In this document: positions 25,272-33,405 of the stretch, in pieces
Layout of the letters: every line of letters begins with the position of its first letter
Numbering within the stretch: the stretch's first letter is position 1
NCBI GenBank assembly: GCA_900549475.1
Contig: UROF01000012.1
Location: 1 to 64,000 of the forward strand
Direction of reading: 5' to 3'
From: an uncultured Eubacteriales bacterium
Lineage (GTDB): Bacteria; Bacillota; Clostridia; Oscillospirales; Oscillospiraceae
Length of the DNA: 64,000 bases
Translations under genes and position numbers: made by a program
The notes under the pieces: model-generated
Seen by the model: only the letters and a program-made list of their open reading frames with translations
Databases searched by the model: none
Told to the model about the DNA's origin: nothing

Positions 25272-26689
25272 AGATCGCCTGGAAGGTGGCGGTGGCGGCG
25301 CTGTGTATCCTGGTGGTGTTTTTCGGCGCGGGCAGCTGCCTGCTGATCAGCCTGTCCTTCCGCTCGGCGCTGACCCGGGAGGTGGACGTGGCCCAGGAGG
25401 AGCTGCAGATGCTGCGGGTGTCCTACGAGGCGGTGTGTATGGCCCGCGGCGTTACGGCGGAGAATATGTTCCGGGAGGGCCGGAGTGTGGCCCGGGTGCT
25501 GGAGGAGAACCGCTACTTTGCCGGACGGCAGTTCCGTGTGACCACGGAGACAGGACGGACGGTGTACTCCACCATGGAGCCTGCCAGCGACGAGGAGCTG
25601 CTGGAGGAGATCGATGAAAGCTCCCGGGGCTACTCCATCCGCCGGGAGGAAAAAACGGGACAGGTGTTTGTCCACTGTGCCGACACCATCGACCTGGATG
25701 ACGGCGTGCTGTATCTGGAGAGTGCCCGGAATATCAGCAGCCTTTTCGCGGACCGGGAGACCCACTACCGGATCTACCGCTATCTGCTGCTGGCGGTGGT
25801 GGCTGCCGCCGGCGGCGTGCTCTATCTCACCTCCTGTTGGCTGACCCAGCCCATCCGGGATCTGGGGAAGGTGGCCGGCCGTCTGGCCGACGGGGACTAT
25901 ACCTCCCGGGCAGAGGTGGAGGGCGGCGATGAGGTCAGTGAGCTGGCGGAGAGCTTCAACTCCATGGCCGACGCGGTGGAGAAAAATGTCCACCAGCTGG
26001 CCGATGCCGCACGAAGGCAGGAGGATTTCACCGCCAGCTTTGTCCATGAGCTGAAAACGCCCCTCACCTCCATCATCGGCTATGCCGATATGCTGCGCAG
26101 CGGGGCTCTGGACGGGGAGAAGAGTATGAAAGCCGCCGCCTATATCTTTTCTGAGGGGAAGCGGCTGGAGAAGCTGAGCATGGCTTTGATGGACCTGCTG
26201 GTAACAGGCCACGGGGCTGTGTCTCTGCGGGAAGTAGATATGGCCCGCCTGTGCCGCCAGGCGGCGGAAGCCGCCCGGCCCGCTATGGCCGCCAAGGGCC
26301 TGGAGCTCCAGGTCAGCGCCCAGGAGGGCACCCTGCGGGGCAATGAGAGCCTGCTGGAGACCATGCTCATCAATCTTCTGGACAATGCCCGGAAGGCGTC
26401 GGAATCCGGAACGGTGGTGACGCTGGAAGGCTGTGCCCTGCCGGAGGGCTACCGCCTGACGGTGACAGACCAGGGGCGGGGCATCCCGGCCCAGGAGCTG
26501 GAGAAGATCACAGAGGCCTTCTACATGGTGGATAAGTCCCGGTCCCGGGCGGAGGGCGGCGCCGGTCTGGGCCTGGCCCTGTGCAAGACCATTGCCGCGT
26601 TCCACGGCGGCAGCCTGTCGTTTGCCAGCCAGGAGGGACATGGTACCACCGTAGTGGCGACGCTGGGAGGTGCGGCCGGTGAACAATAA
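25268..26689 (+). CDS. Sensor histidine kinase
   Basis: The 473-residue membrane kinase has transmembrane segments at about 7-27 and 175-195 flanking an extracytoplasmic sensor domain. A HAMP domain is followed by the H-box FVHELKTPLTS with phospho-acceptor His260, then the ATP-binding domain with N-box LLDNARKAS, DQGRGIP and GAGLGLALCK. It is translationally coupled to the response regulator. The downstream gene starts within its last codons, which makes a three-gene signalling unit. Confidence 0.95.
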   Translation: MKIAWKVAVAALCILVVFFGAGSCLLISLSFRSALTREVDVAQEELQMLRVSYEAVCMARGVTAENMFREGRSVARVLEENRYFAGRQFRVTTETGRTVYSTMEPASDEELLEEIDESSRGYSIRREEKTGQVFVHCADTIDLDDGVLYLESARNISSLFADRETHYRIYRYLLLAVVAAAGGVLYLTSCWLTQPIRDLGKVAGRLADGDYTSRAEVEGGDEVSELAESFNSMADAVEKNVHQLADAARRQEDFTASFVHELKTPLTSIIGYADMLRSGALDGEKSMKAAAYIFSEGKRLEKLSMALMDLLVTGHGAVSLREVDMARLCRQAAEAARPAMAAKGLELQVSAQEGTLRGNESLLETMLINLLDNARKASESGTVVTLEGCALPEGYRLTVTDQGRGIPAQELEKITEAFYMVDKSRSRAEGGAGLGLALCKTIAAFHGGSLSFASQEGHGTTVVATLGGAAGEQ

Positions 26690-27518
26690 GCGGTTCTGGG
26701 CCGTGCTGGCCCTTGCGGCGGTGCTGGTGGCGCTGGCCTTTTTCCTGCCGCCCCAGGTGTCGCGCTGGTATGACCAGCAGCTGATGGATGAGCCAAAGGT
26801 CACCCAGGTGGAGGACCGGGAGGGACTGGCGGACAGTATCCGCCTTACCGTGGCGGAGAAGCTGATGCTTCTGCAAAGCGGCAACCTCTCTTTCCTGGCT
26901 CTGCCCGGGGAGGAGGCTGAGGTCCGCTATATCATAAAAGACGGCTCCGGCGGGGTCTATATCAGCAGTGAGCCGGAGGTGGATGAGCCCATTGAGGGAG
27001 ACGAGGAGTGGGAGACCCGGCTGACAGGGGTGAAGCGGGAGCTTCTGGCCCTGCAGCGCACCGGCGGCCTGCCGGAGCTGTGGACAGAAGATACGAATCC
27101 CGAGCTGATCAGCAGCGGAGAAATGTTGTATATTGACAACAACACACAGGTGAGTTTTCTCGTCTATCATATGGAATTGAGCTTTTCCGGCTGGGGGATC
27201 GGCGTGACGGTGGATGATTCCTCGGGGAAGGTCCTGTCCATGTCCCTGCGCTGGTCCCGGGCCACGCCCCCCAGCTGGGGGGCTGCAGGCGCTGCCAACT
27301 TCGGCAGCGCCTGGCGGGACTACTGGGGTATGGACAGCGTGGACCCCTCCTGGAACACGCCCCGCATCAATGAGCTTTTGTCATCCTCTCCGCTGACGTC
27401 AAACAGCGAGTACTCCGCCGCGGGAGAGATCTCTTTTACCTATGACGGCCAGACCCTCCGGGCATCGCTGTACGGCTGGTGCTCCGGTGGAAACTGTGCC
27501 GTGCAATGGAATACCTGA
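26679..27518 (+). CDS. Membrane-anchored protein linked to the two-component system, unknown function
   Basis: From GTG 26679 (GGAGG eight bases upstream) the 279-residue protein has one N-terminal transmembrane helix (about residues 5-25) and an extracytoplasmic domain with no recognised family motif. It contains a W/Y-rich C-terminal part and two cysteines near the end (YGWCSGGNCAVQW) that could form a disulfide. It overlaps the kinase gene by 11 bases, so it is very likely an accessory sensor or output of that kinase. A GTG at 26670 is the only alternative start. Confidence 0.75.
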   Translation: MNNKRFWAVLALAAVLVALAFFLPPQVSRWYDQQLMDEPKVTQVEDREGLADSIRLTVAEKLMLLQSGNLSFLALPGEEAEVRYIIKDGSGGVYISSEPEVDEPIEGDEEWETRLTGVKRELLALQRTGGLPELWTEDTNPELISSGEMLYIDNNTQVSFLVYHMELSFSGWGIGVTVDDSSGKVLSMSLRWSRATPPSWGAAGAANFGSAWRDYWGMDSVDPSWNTPRINELLSSSPLTSNSEYSAAGEISFTYDGQTLRASLYGWCSGGNCAVQWNT

Positions 27519-27522
27519 CCCC

Positions 27523-27571
27523 GGACGGCCGGCGCCGTCCAACCATCCGGCAGGACCCAATCCGTCCTGCC
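27523..27571 (+). other. Two consecutive hairpins between operon genes
   Basis: Perfect stems 27523-27529/27534-27540 and 27549-27556/27564-27571 lie right after the stop of the membrane protein. Neither is followed by a T-run, so they are not standard terminators. They may stabilise or segment the transcript before the VanY-like gene. Confidence 0.5.
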
Positions 27572-27622
27572 TCCACCTGCCGCTCCGGCGGCGGACAAGC
27601 AAAAAAGGAGGAACCCTGAGCA

Positions 27623-28654
27623 ATGAATTCCAATGGCCGCGGAAGGCGGCGCAGACAAGTGTATGTAGGACCGGGGGTACTGCTGCTCCTGGTGGTGATC
27701 GTAGTGGCGGTGCTGGCAGGGGTGTTCCTGTGGGGCCGTGGCGGGGAGGAAACTTCCGGCAATGACAGTGCCCAGGTCAGCGGTCAGGACGATCAGCAGA
27801 CCGATGGAACAGACAACAGCCAGACAGATGATCAGCAGACGGATGCAGATGAGCCCAAGGGGGTGGTGACCTCCACCGGCGTCAACTGTACCCTGATGGA
27901 TCTGGGGGAGAACGCCATCTATACCGGCGATCTGATCCTGGTCAATAACAGCACCTTTTTCCATTTCCCGGAAAATCAGGAGCTGGTCAGCGTCTATGAT
28001 GAGAAAAACGACAGCTACTATGTAGGCGGCACCAACATTTACCTGGCCCCGGCGGCCATGGAGGCCCTCAATGCCATGCTGGCGGATTTCACCGCCCAGG
28101 GCGGCAGTAAGAGCGTCAATGTGGTGGCGGGCCACCGCACGGAGGAGTTCCAGCAGCACTTGTTTGACCAGAGCGCTGAGCAAAATGGCCTGGAGCACGC
28201 CCAGCAGTATGTGGCCCAGCCCGGCGGCAGCGAGCACCACACCGGCTACGCCCTGGACCTGAGCGTTTATCACAGCGACGGCACCAGTGAGGAGTATGAC
28301 GGCACCGGCGAGTACGCCTGGATCAATGAAAACTGCCAGAACTACGGCCTGGTGGTCCGCTACGCCACGGACAAGGCGGACATCACCGGTATTGCCAACG
28401 AGCCCTGGCACTTCCGCTATGTAGGCATCCCCCACGCTACGCAGATGGTGAAGGAGGGGCTGTGCCTGGAGGAGTATATCGACTACCTCAAGGACTTTAC
28501 CGCCGATGGGGAACACCTGATGATCGAGTGTGTCTCCGGCACCTATGAGGTGTGGTATGCCGAAGGGTCTGCCATCTATCTCCCCGACAGCGGGGAGTAT
28601 ACCGTCTCCGGCAACAACGTGGACGGTGTCATCGTCACCTGCAAGGTGGGATAA
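27623..28654 (+). CDS. D-alanyl-D-alanine carboxypeptidase family protein (VanY-like, M15B)
   Basis: The 343-residue protein has a positively charged N-terminus, one transmembrane anchor (about 14-36), a D/Q/T-rich linker and an M15B peptidase domain. Zinc-site motifs are SEHHTGYALD (His205, Asp212) and EPWHFRYVG (Glu260, His263). Such enzymes trim the terminal D-Ala from peptidoglycan stem peptides outside the cell. A C-terminal extension of about 50 residues after the peptidase domain is unexplained. AAAGGAGG precedes the ATG. Position downstream of a kinase/regulator pair echoes VanRS-VanY arrangements, but no vanHAX-type genes are nearby, so no resistance role is claimed. Confidence 0.88.
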   Translation: MNSNGRGRRRRQVYVGPGVLLLLVVIVVAVLAGVFLWGRGGEETSGNDSAQVSGQDDQQTDGTDNSQTDDQQTDADEPKGVVTSTGVNCTLMDLGENAIYTGDLILVNNSTFFHFPENQELVSVYDEKNDSYYVGGTNIYLAPAAMEALNAMLADFTAQGGSKSVNVVAGHRTEEFQQHLFDQSAEQNGLEHAQQYVAQPGGSEHHTGYALDLSVYHSDGTSEEYDGTGEYAWINENCQNYGLVVRYATDKADITGIANEPWHFRYVGIPHATQMVKEGLCLEEYIDYLKDFTADGEHLMIECVSGTYEVWYAEGSAIYLPDSGEYTVSGNNVDGVIVTCKVG

Positions 28655-28663
28655 CGATCTTCC

Positions 28664-28702
28664 GCCCATCCGGCCGTAGCTCCGGCCGGAGGGGCAGTTT
28701 TG
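28664..28702 (+). terminator. Intrinsic terminator after the VanY-like gene
   Basis: Arms 28664-28676 and 28683-28695 pair with one bulged base on each side, followed by AGTTTTG. Confidence 0.7.
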
Positions 28703-28794
28703 TACTGCCGGTCCCAGGCACCGGCCGCTTTCCGCCGGGGATCGGGGCCGCGGCCTGGCCGGAAGCAGTTTATATGAGATTTTTTCAACCGACA

Positions 28795-28826
28795 CCGGGG
28801 AAAAGGGCTTTCCTTTTCCCCGGCTT
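28795..28826 (+). terminator. Second intrinsic-terminator-like hairpin
   Basis: A perfect 12-bp stem (28795-28806 with 28812-28823, 5-base loop) carries AAAA and TTTT within its arms. It lies just upstream of the small HMA-like gene and separates the VanY unit from the sulfur amino acid genes. A TATACT box at 28832-28837 follows and could be the -10 of the next promoter. Confidence 0.65.
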
Positions 28827-28875
28827 CTTGCTATACTGAAAGGAGTTTATCCGGCTTGAGAGGGGAGGGGATCAT

Positions 28876-29106
28876 ATGGAGACAGCAGCCTGCACCCTCC
28901 CTGTGACCTATGTGAAGTGTGCCTTCTGCACCGCCAAAAACCACTGCGCCGCCTGCGGCGCTGAACTGACAGAGGCTCTGGAGGCCCGCAGCGGCGTGGA
29001 GAACGCCGCCGTGAATCTTCTGGAGCACACGGTCCGGGTGGAGACCTCCCTCAGCCGGGAGGATATGGAGGATCTTCTGGAGGGCATGGGCCTCATGGTC
29101 GACTGA
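28876..29106 (+). CDS. Mini heavy-metal-associated (HMA-like) domain protein with doubled CxxC
   Basis: The 76-residue protein has a C-terminal part that follows the HMA/MerP pattern (GVENAAVNLLEHTVRVETS, DMEDLLEGMGL). The metal-site position holds CAAC (Cys24, Cys27), preceded by a second pair CAFC (Cys15, Cys18), giving C-x2-C-x5-C-x2-C. That arrangement is unusual for an HMA domain and could bind zinc, copper or a small cluster. There is no export signal. GGAGGGG precedes the ATG. It lies 45 bp before metY on the same strand, possibly in the same transcript. Confidence 0.7.
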   Translation: METAACTLPVTYVKCAFCTAKNHCAACGAELTEALEARSGVENAAVNLLEHTVRVETSLSREDMEDLLEGMGLMVD

Positions 29107-29151
29107 CGCCCTCCTGCACCATAGAAACCATAGAAAAGGAGCATACCGCCA

Positions 29152-30429
29152 ATGAGCAACCATATCGATACCATCTGCGTCCAGGGAGGCTACCGCCCCG
29201 GCAATGGGGAGCCCCGCCAGGTGCCCATCATCCAGTCCACCACCTTTAAGTACGACACCAGCGAGGACATGGGCAAGCTCTTCGACCTGGAGGCCGAGGG
29301 CTACTTCTATAGCCGTCTCCAGAACCCCACCTGCGACCACGCTGCCGCCAAGATCTGTGAGATGGAGGGCGGCGCCGCTGCCATGCTCACCTCCTCCGGC
29401 CAGGCGGCCAATTTCTATGCCGTATTCAATATCGCCACCTGCGGGGACCATGTGGTGTCCTCCAGCAGCATCTACGGCGGTACCTATAACCTCTTTGCCG
29501 TCACCATGAAGAAGATGGGCGTGGAGTTCACCTTCGTCTCCCCGGACTGCACCGAGGAGGAGCTGGAGGCTGCCTTCCGGCCCAACACCAAGGCGGTGTT
29601 CGGCGAGACCATCGCCAATCCTGCCCTCACCGTGCTGGACATTGAGAAGTTCGCCGCCGCCGCCCACCGCCACGGGGTGCCCCTGATCGTGGACAACACC
29701 TTCGCCACCCCGGTGCTCTGCCAGCCCTTCCAGTGGGGGGCGGACATCGTCACCCACTCCACCACCAAGTATATGGACGGCCACGCCAGCGCCATCGGCG
29801 GCTGCATCGTGGACAGCGGCAACTTCGACTGGATGGCCCACGCGGAGAAGTTCCCGGGCCTCTGCACCCCCGACGACAGCTACCACGGCATCACCTACGC
29901 CACCCGCTTCGGCAAGGGGGCCTACATCACCAAGGCTACCGCCCAGCTGATGCGGGACTTCGGCTCCACCCCCTCTCCCCAGAGCGCCTTCCTGCTGAAC
30001 ATCGGTCTGGAGAGCCTCCATGTGCGCATGCAGCGCCACTGTGAGAACGCCCAGGCGGTGGCGGAGCATCTCCAGAACCATGAGAAGATCGCCTGGGTCC
30101 GCTACAGCGGCCTGGAGGGCGATCCCTACCATGCCCAGGCGGTGAAGTACCTGCCCCACGGCTCCTGCGGCGTGGTGAGCTTCGGCGTGAAGGGCGGCCG
30201 CGCCGCGGCGGAGACCTTCATGAAGCATCTGAAGCTGGGGGCCATCGCCACCCACGTGGCCGACGCCCGGACCTGCTGCCTCCATCCCGCCAGCTCTACC
30301 CACCGCCAGATGAACGACCAGGAGCTCATCGCCGCCGGCGTCTCGGCGGATCTGGTGCGCCTGAGCGTGGGCCTGGAGAGCAAGGAGGACCTGATCGCCG
30401 ATATCGACCAGGCCCTGGCCGCCCTGTAA
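29152..30429 (+). CDS. metY: O-acetylhomoserine sulfhydrylase (aminocarboxypropyltransferase)
   Basis: The 425-residue PLP enzyme of the Cys/Met metabolism family makes homocysteine from O-acetylhomoserine and sulfide. The PLP lysine is Lys206 in HSTTKYMDGH. The N-terminal DTICVQGGY, SRLQNPT and the C-terminal RLSVGLES segments are typical. AAAGGAG lies upstream. It is followed 33 bp later by metA, which provides its acetylated substrate. No SAM riboswitch or T-box is visible in the short leader. Confidence 0.94.
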   Translation: MSNHIDTICVQGGYRPGNGEPRQVPIIQSTTFKYDTSEDMGKLFDLEAEGYFYSRLQNPTCDHAAAKICEMEGGAAAMLTSSGQAANFYAVFNIATCGDHVVSSSSIYGGTYNLFAVTMKKMGVEFTFVSPDCTEEELEAAFRPNTKAVFGETIANPALTVLDIEKFAAAAHRHGVPLIVDNTFATPVLCQPFQWGADIVTHSTTKYMDGHASAIGGCIVDSGNFDWMAHAEKFPGLCTPDDSYHGITYATRFGKGAYITKATAQLMRDFGSTPSPQSAFLLNIGLESLHVRMQRHCENAQAVAEHLQNHEKIAWVRYSGLEGDPYHAQAVKYLPHGSCGVVSFGVKGGRAAAETFMKHLKLGAIATHVADARTCCLHPASSTHRQMNDQELIAAGVSADLVRLSVGLESKEDLIADIDQALAAL

Positions 30430-30462
30430 GCAGCCCTACCAACACCAAGGAGGAACCCGTAC

Positions 30463-31395
30463 ATGCCCATCCGCATCCCCAATGAGCTGCCCGCCACCCG
30501 GGTACTGACGGAGGAGAACATCTTTGTCATGACGGAGACCCGGGCCATGACCCAGGATATCCGTCCGCTGAAGCTTCTCCTTCTCAACCTGATGCCCACC
30601 AAGATCGCCACGGAGACCCAGCTCAGCCGTCTCCTCAGCAACACGCCCCTTCAGGTGGAGCTGGAGCTGATCTGTCCCGCGGGCCATGTGCCGAAAAATA
30701 CCCCCCAGGAACACATGCTGGCCTTTTACCAGCACTTTTCTGATGTGAAGGACCGGAACTTCGACGGTATGGTCATCACCGGCGCGCCGGTGGAGCACCT
30801 GCCCTTTGAGGAGGTGGAGTACTGGCCGGAGCTCTGTGAGATCATGGAGTGGAGCAAGTCCCACGTCCACAGCACCTTCCATATCTGCTGGGGGGCCCAG
30901 GCGGGACTCTACTACCACTATGGTATCCAGAAATACCCCCTGAAGGAGAAGCTCTTCGGGGTATTCCCCCACGTGGTGGAGCGGAAAAGCAATATGCTCT
31001 TCCGGGGCAGCGATGATGTGTTCATGGTGCCCCACTCCCGCCACACCACCATCCGCCGGGAGGATGTGGAGAAGGTGAAGGAGCTGAAGATCCTGGCCAC
31101 CTCCCCGGAGGCGGGGATCTATGCCCTGTCCACCGAGGGCGGCCGTCAGATCTTTATCACCGGCCACAGTGAGTACGACGCCCTGACCCTGGAGCAGGAG
31201 TTCCTCCGGGATAAGAACAAGGGCCTTCCCATCGCGGTGCCGAAAAACTACTACCCCGACGACGACTATACCAAGCCGCCCCGGGTCACCTGGCGCTCCT
31301 GCGCCAACCTGCTCTACAGCAACTGGCTCAACTATTTTGTCTATCAGACCACACCCTATGACCTGGATCAGCTCAAATCCCTGGATCACCAGTGA
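30463..31395 (+). CDS. metAA: Homoserine O-acetyltransferase, MetA family
   Basis: The 310-residue enzyme is of the MetA family and activates homoserine for methionine synthesis. The catalytic Cys142 lies in HICWGAQAG. Residue 111 is Glu (GAPVEHLPFEEV), the residue that in characterised MetA proteins directs use of acetyl-CoA, whereas Gly there gives succinyl-CoA use. Acetyl specificity agrees with the adjacent metY. AAGGAGG precedes the ATG. Confidence 0.94.
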   Translation: MPIRIPNELPATRVLTEENIFVMTETRAMTQDIRPLKLLLLNLMPTKIATETQLSRLLSNTPLQVELELICPAGHVPKNTPQEHMLAFYQHFSDVKDRNFDGMVITGAPVEHLPFEEVEYWPELCEIMEWSKSHVHSTFHICWGAQAGLYYHYGIQKYPLKEKLFGVFPHVVERKSNMLFRGSDDVFMVPHSRHTTIRREDVEKVKELKILATSPEAGIYALSTEGGRQIFITGHSEYDALTLEQEFLRDKNKGLPIAVPKNYYPDDDYTKPPRVTWRSCANLLYSNWLNYFVYQTTPYDLDQLKSLDHQ

Positions 31396-31419
31396 CCGGA
31401 TCTTTTGAAAGGAGACATC

Positions 31420-32397
31420 ATGAAGAAGCTTTCTGATTTCAGCCGCATTTCCTTTGGTGTTATGCCCACTCCTCTGTACAAGCTGGAGAACATCAGCCGC
31501 CAGTTCGGCAAGAACATCTATATCAAGCGGGATGATATGATCGGTGTAGCGTTGGGCGGCAACAAGGTCCGCAAGCTGGAGTACCTGCTGGCAGACGCCC
31601 GGGATCAGGGCGCCGACGTGGTGCTCACCGCCGGCGGCCCCCAGTCCAACCACGCCATGCTCACCGCTGCCTGCGCCTCCCGCATCGGCATGAAGGCCAT
31701 CCTGGTGCTGAAAAAGCGGGGAGAGCTTACCGGCGGCAATCTGATCCTGGACGACATCTTTAACGCGGAGGTCCGGCTGGTGGATACCGACAGCTACGAC
31801 GATGTGTACGCGGAGATGGAGGCCATCATGGAAACCCTGCGGAAGGCGGGCCACAAGCCCTACTTCATCCCTGTGGGCGGCAGCGTGCCCCGTGGTTCCC
31901 TGGGCTATGTGGGCTGCACCGAGGAGATCGCTGCCCAGAGCAAGGCCCTGGGTGTGAACTTCGACGCCATTGTCAGCGCCACCGGTTCCGGCGGCACCTA
32001 TGCCGGCCTTACCTATGGCGCCAAGCTGAATCTGCCCGGTACCCGGTCTGTGGGCATCGGCGTGTGTGATGATCCCTTTGAGGACATCACCTTTGATCTG
32101 ATGAGCGGCCTCAAGGAGCTGCTGGAGTCCGACGTGCCGGTGGAGAAGGAGGATATCCACATCCGCTACAGCATCGGCCCGGGCTACGCCATCCCCAGTC
32201 CTGAGGGCTGTGACGCGGTGCGCCTTCTGGCCCGGAGCGAGGGCATTCTGGTAGACCCGGTGTATACCGGAAAGGCGCTGGCCGGCTTTTTCCAGCTGCT
32301 GAAGGAGGGCTACTTCATGGGAGAGGAGAATATCCTCTTTGTCCATACCGGCGGCGCCGGAGCCCTGTTTGCCGTGGACCTGCTGCCCGAGGCATAA
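31420..32397 (+). CDS. D-cysteine desulfhydrase / ACC deaminase family PLP enzyme
   Basis: From ATG 31420 the 325-residue fold-type-II PLP enzyme carries Lys49 in GGNKVRKLEYLLADA, QSNHAMLTAA, and ATGSGGTYAGL for phosphate binding. D-cysteine desulfhydrase (releasing sulfide, pyruvate and ammonia) is the best fit because the tail and the IKRDDM and FVHTGG segments match DcyD-type proteins; ACC deaminase activity is a less likely alternative. Sulfide release next to metY would feed homocysteine synthesis. AAAGGAG is correctly spaced. It is the last gene before a strong terminator. Confidence 0.88.
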   Translation: MKKLSDFSRISFGVMPTPLYKLENISRQFGKNIYIKRDDMIGVALGGNKVRKLEYLLADARDQGADVVLTAGGPQSNHAMLTAACASRIGMKAILVLKKRGELTGGNLILDDIFNAEVRLVDTDSYDDVYAEMEAIMETLRKAGHKPYFIPVGGSVPRGSLGYVGCTEEIAAQSKALGVNFDAIVSATGSGGTYAGLTYGAKLNLPGTRSVGIGVCDDPFEDITFDLMSGLKELLESDVPVEKEDIHIRYSIGPGYAIPSPEGCDAVRLLARSEGILVDPVYTGKALAGFFQLLKEGYFMGEENILFVHTGGAGALFAVDLLPEA

Positions 32398-32408
32398 CGT
32401 ATATACAG

Positions 32409-32453
32409 AAAAAAGCAACCCCCTTCCAGGTCCCGGAGGGGGTTGCTTTTTTC
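32409..32453. terminator. Bidirectional intrinsic terminator
   Basis: Long stem AAAAAGCAACCCCCT with its complement (about 32409-32427 and 32434-32452) has A- and T-runs at either side. It lies between the converging D-cysteine desulfhydrase and flavoprotein genes. Confidence 0.92.
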
Positions 32454-32459
32454 CTGAGC

Positions 32460-33080
32460 TCAGCGGATAAAGTTGGTTTTTGCCGGAGGCTCCTCCACCG
32501 GCATACCCAGCCCTGCCGCCTGTCCGGCGGCAATGGACTTGATGAGCCAGGCCATATTGTGGCCCAGGGTCCGCATCACAGACATGCCTTCCGCGTCCTG
32601 ACGGACCTCATCGGGGGTATTGCCGTGGACCATATTCCAGTACCGGGAGGATACCACCGGCATCTGGTTGATGGTAAAGTACTTGTTCAGCTGATCCAGA
32701 GCTGCCGTGGTGCCGCCCCGCCGGGCTGAGACCACCGCTGCGCCGGGCTTGTAGCGCAGCTTCCCGCTGGCGGCATAAAACAGCCGGTCCATCACGCAGG
32801 TGATCTGACCGCCTGCAGCGGCATAGTGGACGGGAGAGCCTACCACCAGCCCGTCACAGTCATCCAGCTTGTCGATGATCTGGTTGACCACATCATCCCG
32901 GACGCAGTACCCCGTCTTGCGGCAGCCGCCGCAGCCCAGGCACCCCGTGGTGGGGCCGCTGCCTGCCCACAGGATCTCCGCCTCCACGCCGTCAGCCGTC
33001 AGTGCTGCCGCCACTTCGCTGAGAGCGGTATAGGTGCAGCCCTTCTCATGGGGGCTGCCGTTGAGCAGTAGTACTTTCAT
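32460..33080 (-). CDS. Iron-sulfur flavoprotein-like NAD(P)H-dependent FMN reductase
   Basis: The 206-residue protein has a flavodoxin-like fold: N-terminal LLLNGSPHEKGCTYTAL binds FMN phosphate, and GLVVGSPVHYAAAGGQ is the flavin-binding loop. A compact cysteine motif C-x2-C-x2-C-x5-C (CLGCGGCRKTGYC) resembles that of Isf-type iron-sulfur flavoproteins, suggesting a [4Fe-4S] cluster and electron transfer in anaerobic metabolism. It is transcribed alone from the promoter at 33114-33141. Confidence 0.88.
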   Translation of the reverse strand: MKVLLLNGSPHEKGCTYTALSEVAAALTADGVEAEILWAGSGPTTGCLGCGGCRKTGYCVRDDVVNQIIDKLDDCDGLVVGSPVHYAAAGGQITCVMDRLFYAASGKLRYKPGAAVVSARRGGTTAALDQLNKYFTINQMPVVSSRYWNMVHGNTPDEVRQDAEGMSVMRTLGHNMAWLIKSIAAGQAAGLGMPVEEPPAKTNFIR

Positions 33081-33113
33081 AATCTGCCTCCTGTTCCAAA
33101 AGGTTCTTTATTC

Positions 33114-33141
33114 AGTATAGCACTTTTTTCCTCAAACGCAA
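33114..33141 (-). promoter_or_regulatory. Promoter of the flavoprotein gene
   Basis: On the minus strand TTGCGT (33136-33141) and TATACT (33114-33119) are spaced by 16 bases, about 34 bases before the start codon. Confidence 0.6.
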
Positions 33142-33239
33142 CCGATCCGCAGTATGCAGGCAAGCTGAACCGGTAAAACTGCCCAAACACACAGGAGAAA
33201 AGAATGATACGCGGGGACAAAATGACGGTTTCTTTTCCA

Positions 33240-33304
33240 TGAAATAAATATTTATTCATTATTTCTGAAAATCTATTGACAAATCAAGGCCGACGTGCTA
33301 TGCT
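33240..33304 (+). promoter_or_regulatory. Promoter with AT-rich palindrome upstream (amino acid importer)
   Basis: TTGACA (33276-33281) and TATGCT (33299-33304) have an ideal 17-base spacer. At 33240-33258 lies a 19-base, nearly perfect palindrome of the form TGAA-AT-rich-TTCA that contains a perfect 14-base core. It resembles an ArgR/AhrC box, which would fit control of a basic amino acid importer, but the match is by eye only. A leader of about 95 bases follows before the coding start. Confidence 0.65.
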
Positions 33305-33405
33305 CCCTATCGTCCCACACCAGAGGCGTTGGGGCATTGGAGATTGGATGAGATGAATCCCCATACATAATACATCGTTGTAACGTTTTGGAAAGGATGA
33401 CTGAC

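Noticed and set aside
24612..28654. Vancomycin-resistance cluster
   Set aside because: A kinase/regulator pair and a VanY-like peptidase are present, but no D-Ala-D-Lac ligase, dehydrogenase or VanX-type dipeptidase is linked; the nearby M19 dipeptidase at 20647 is an unrelated family.
29107..29151. SAM riboswitch or T-box before metY
   Set aside because: The gap is only 45 bases. The longer gap before the mini-HMA gene holds two terminator-like hairpins but no recognisable riboswitch core.
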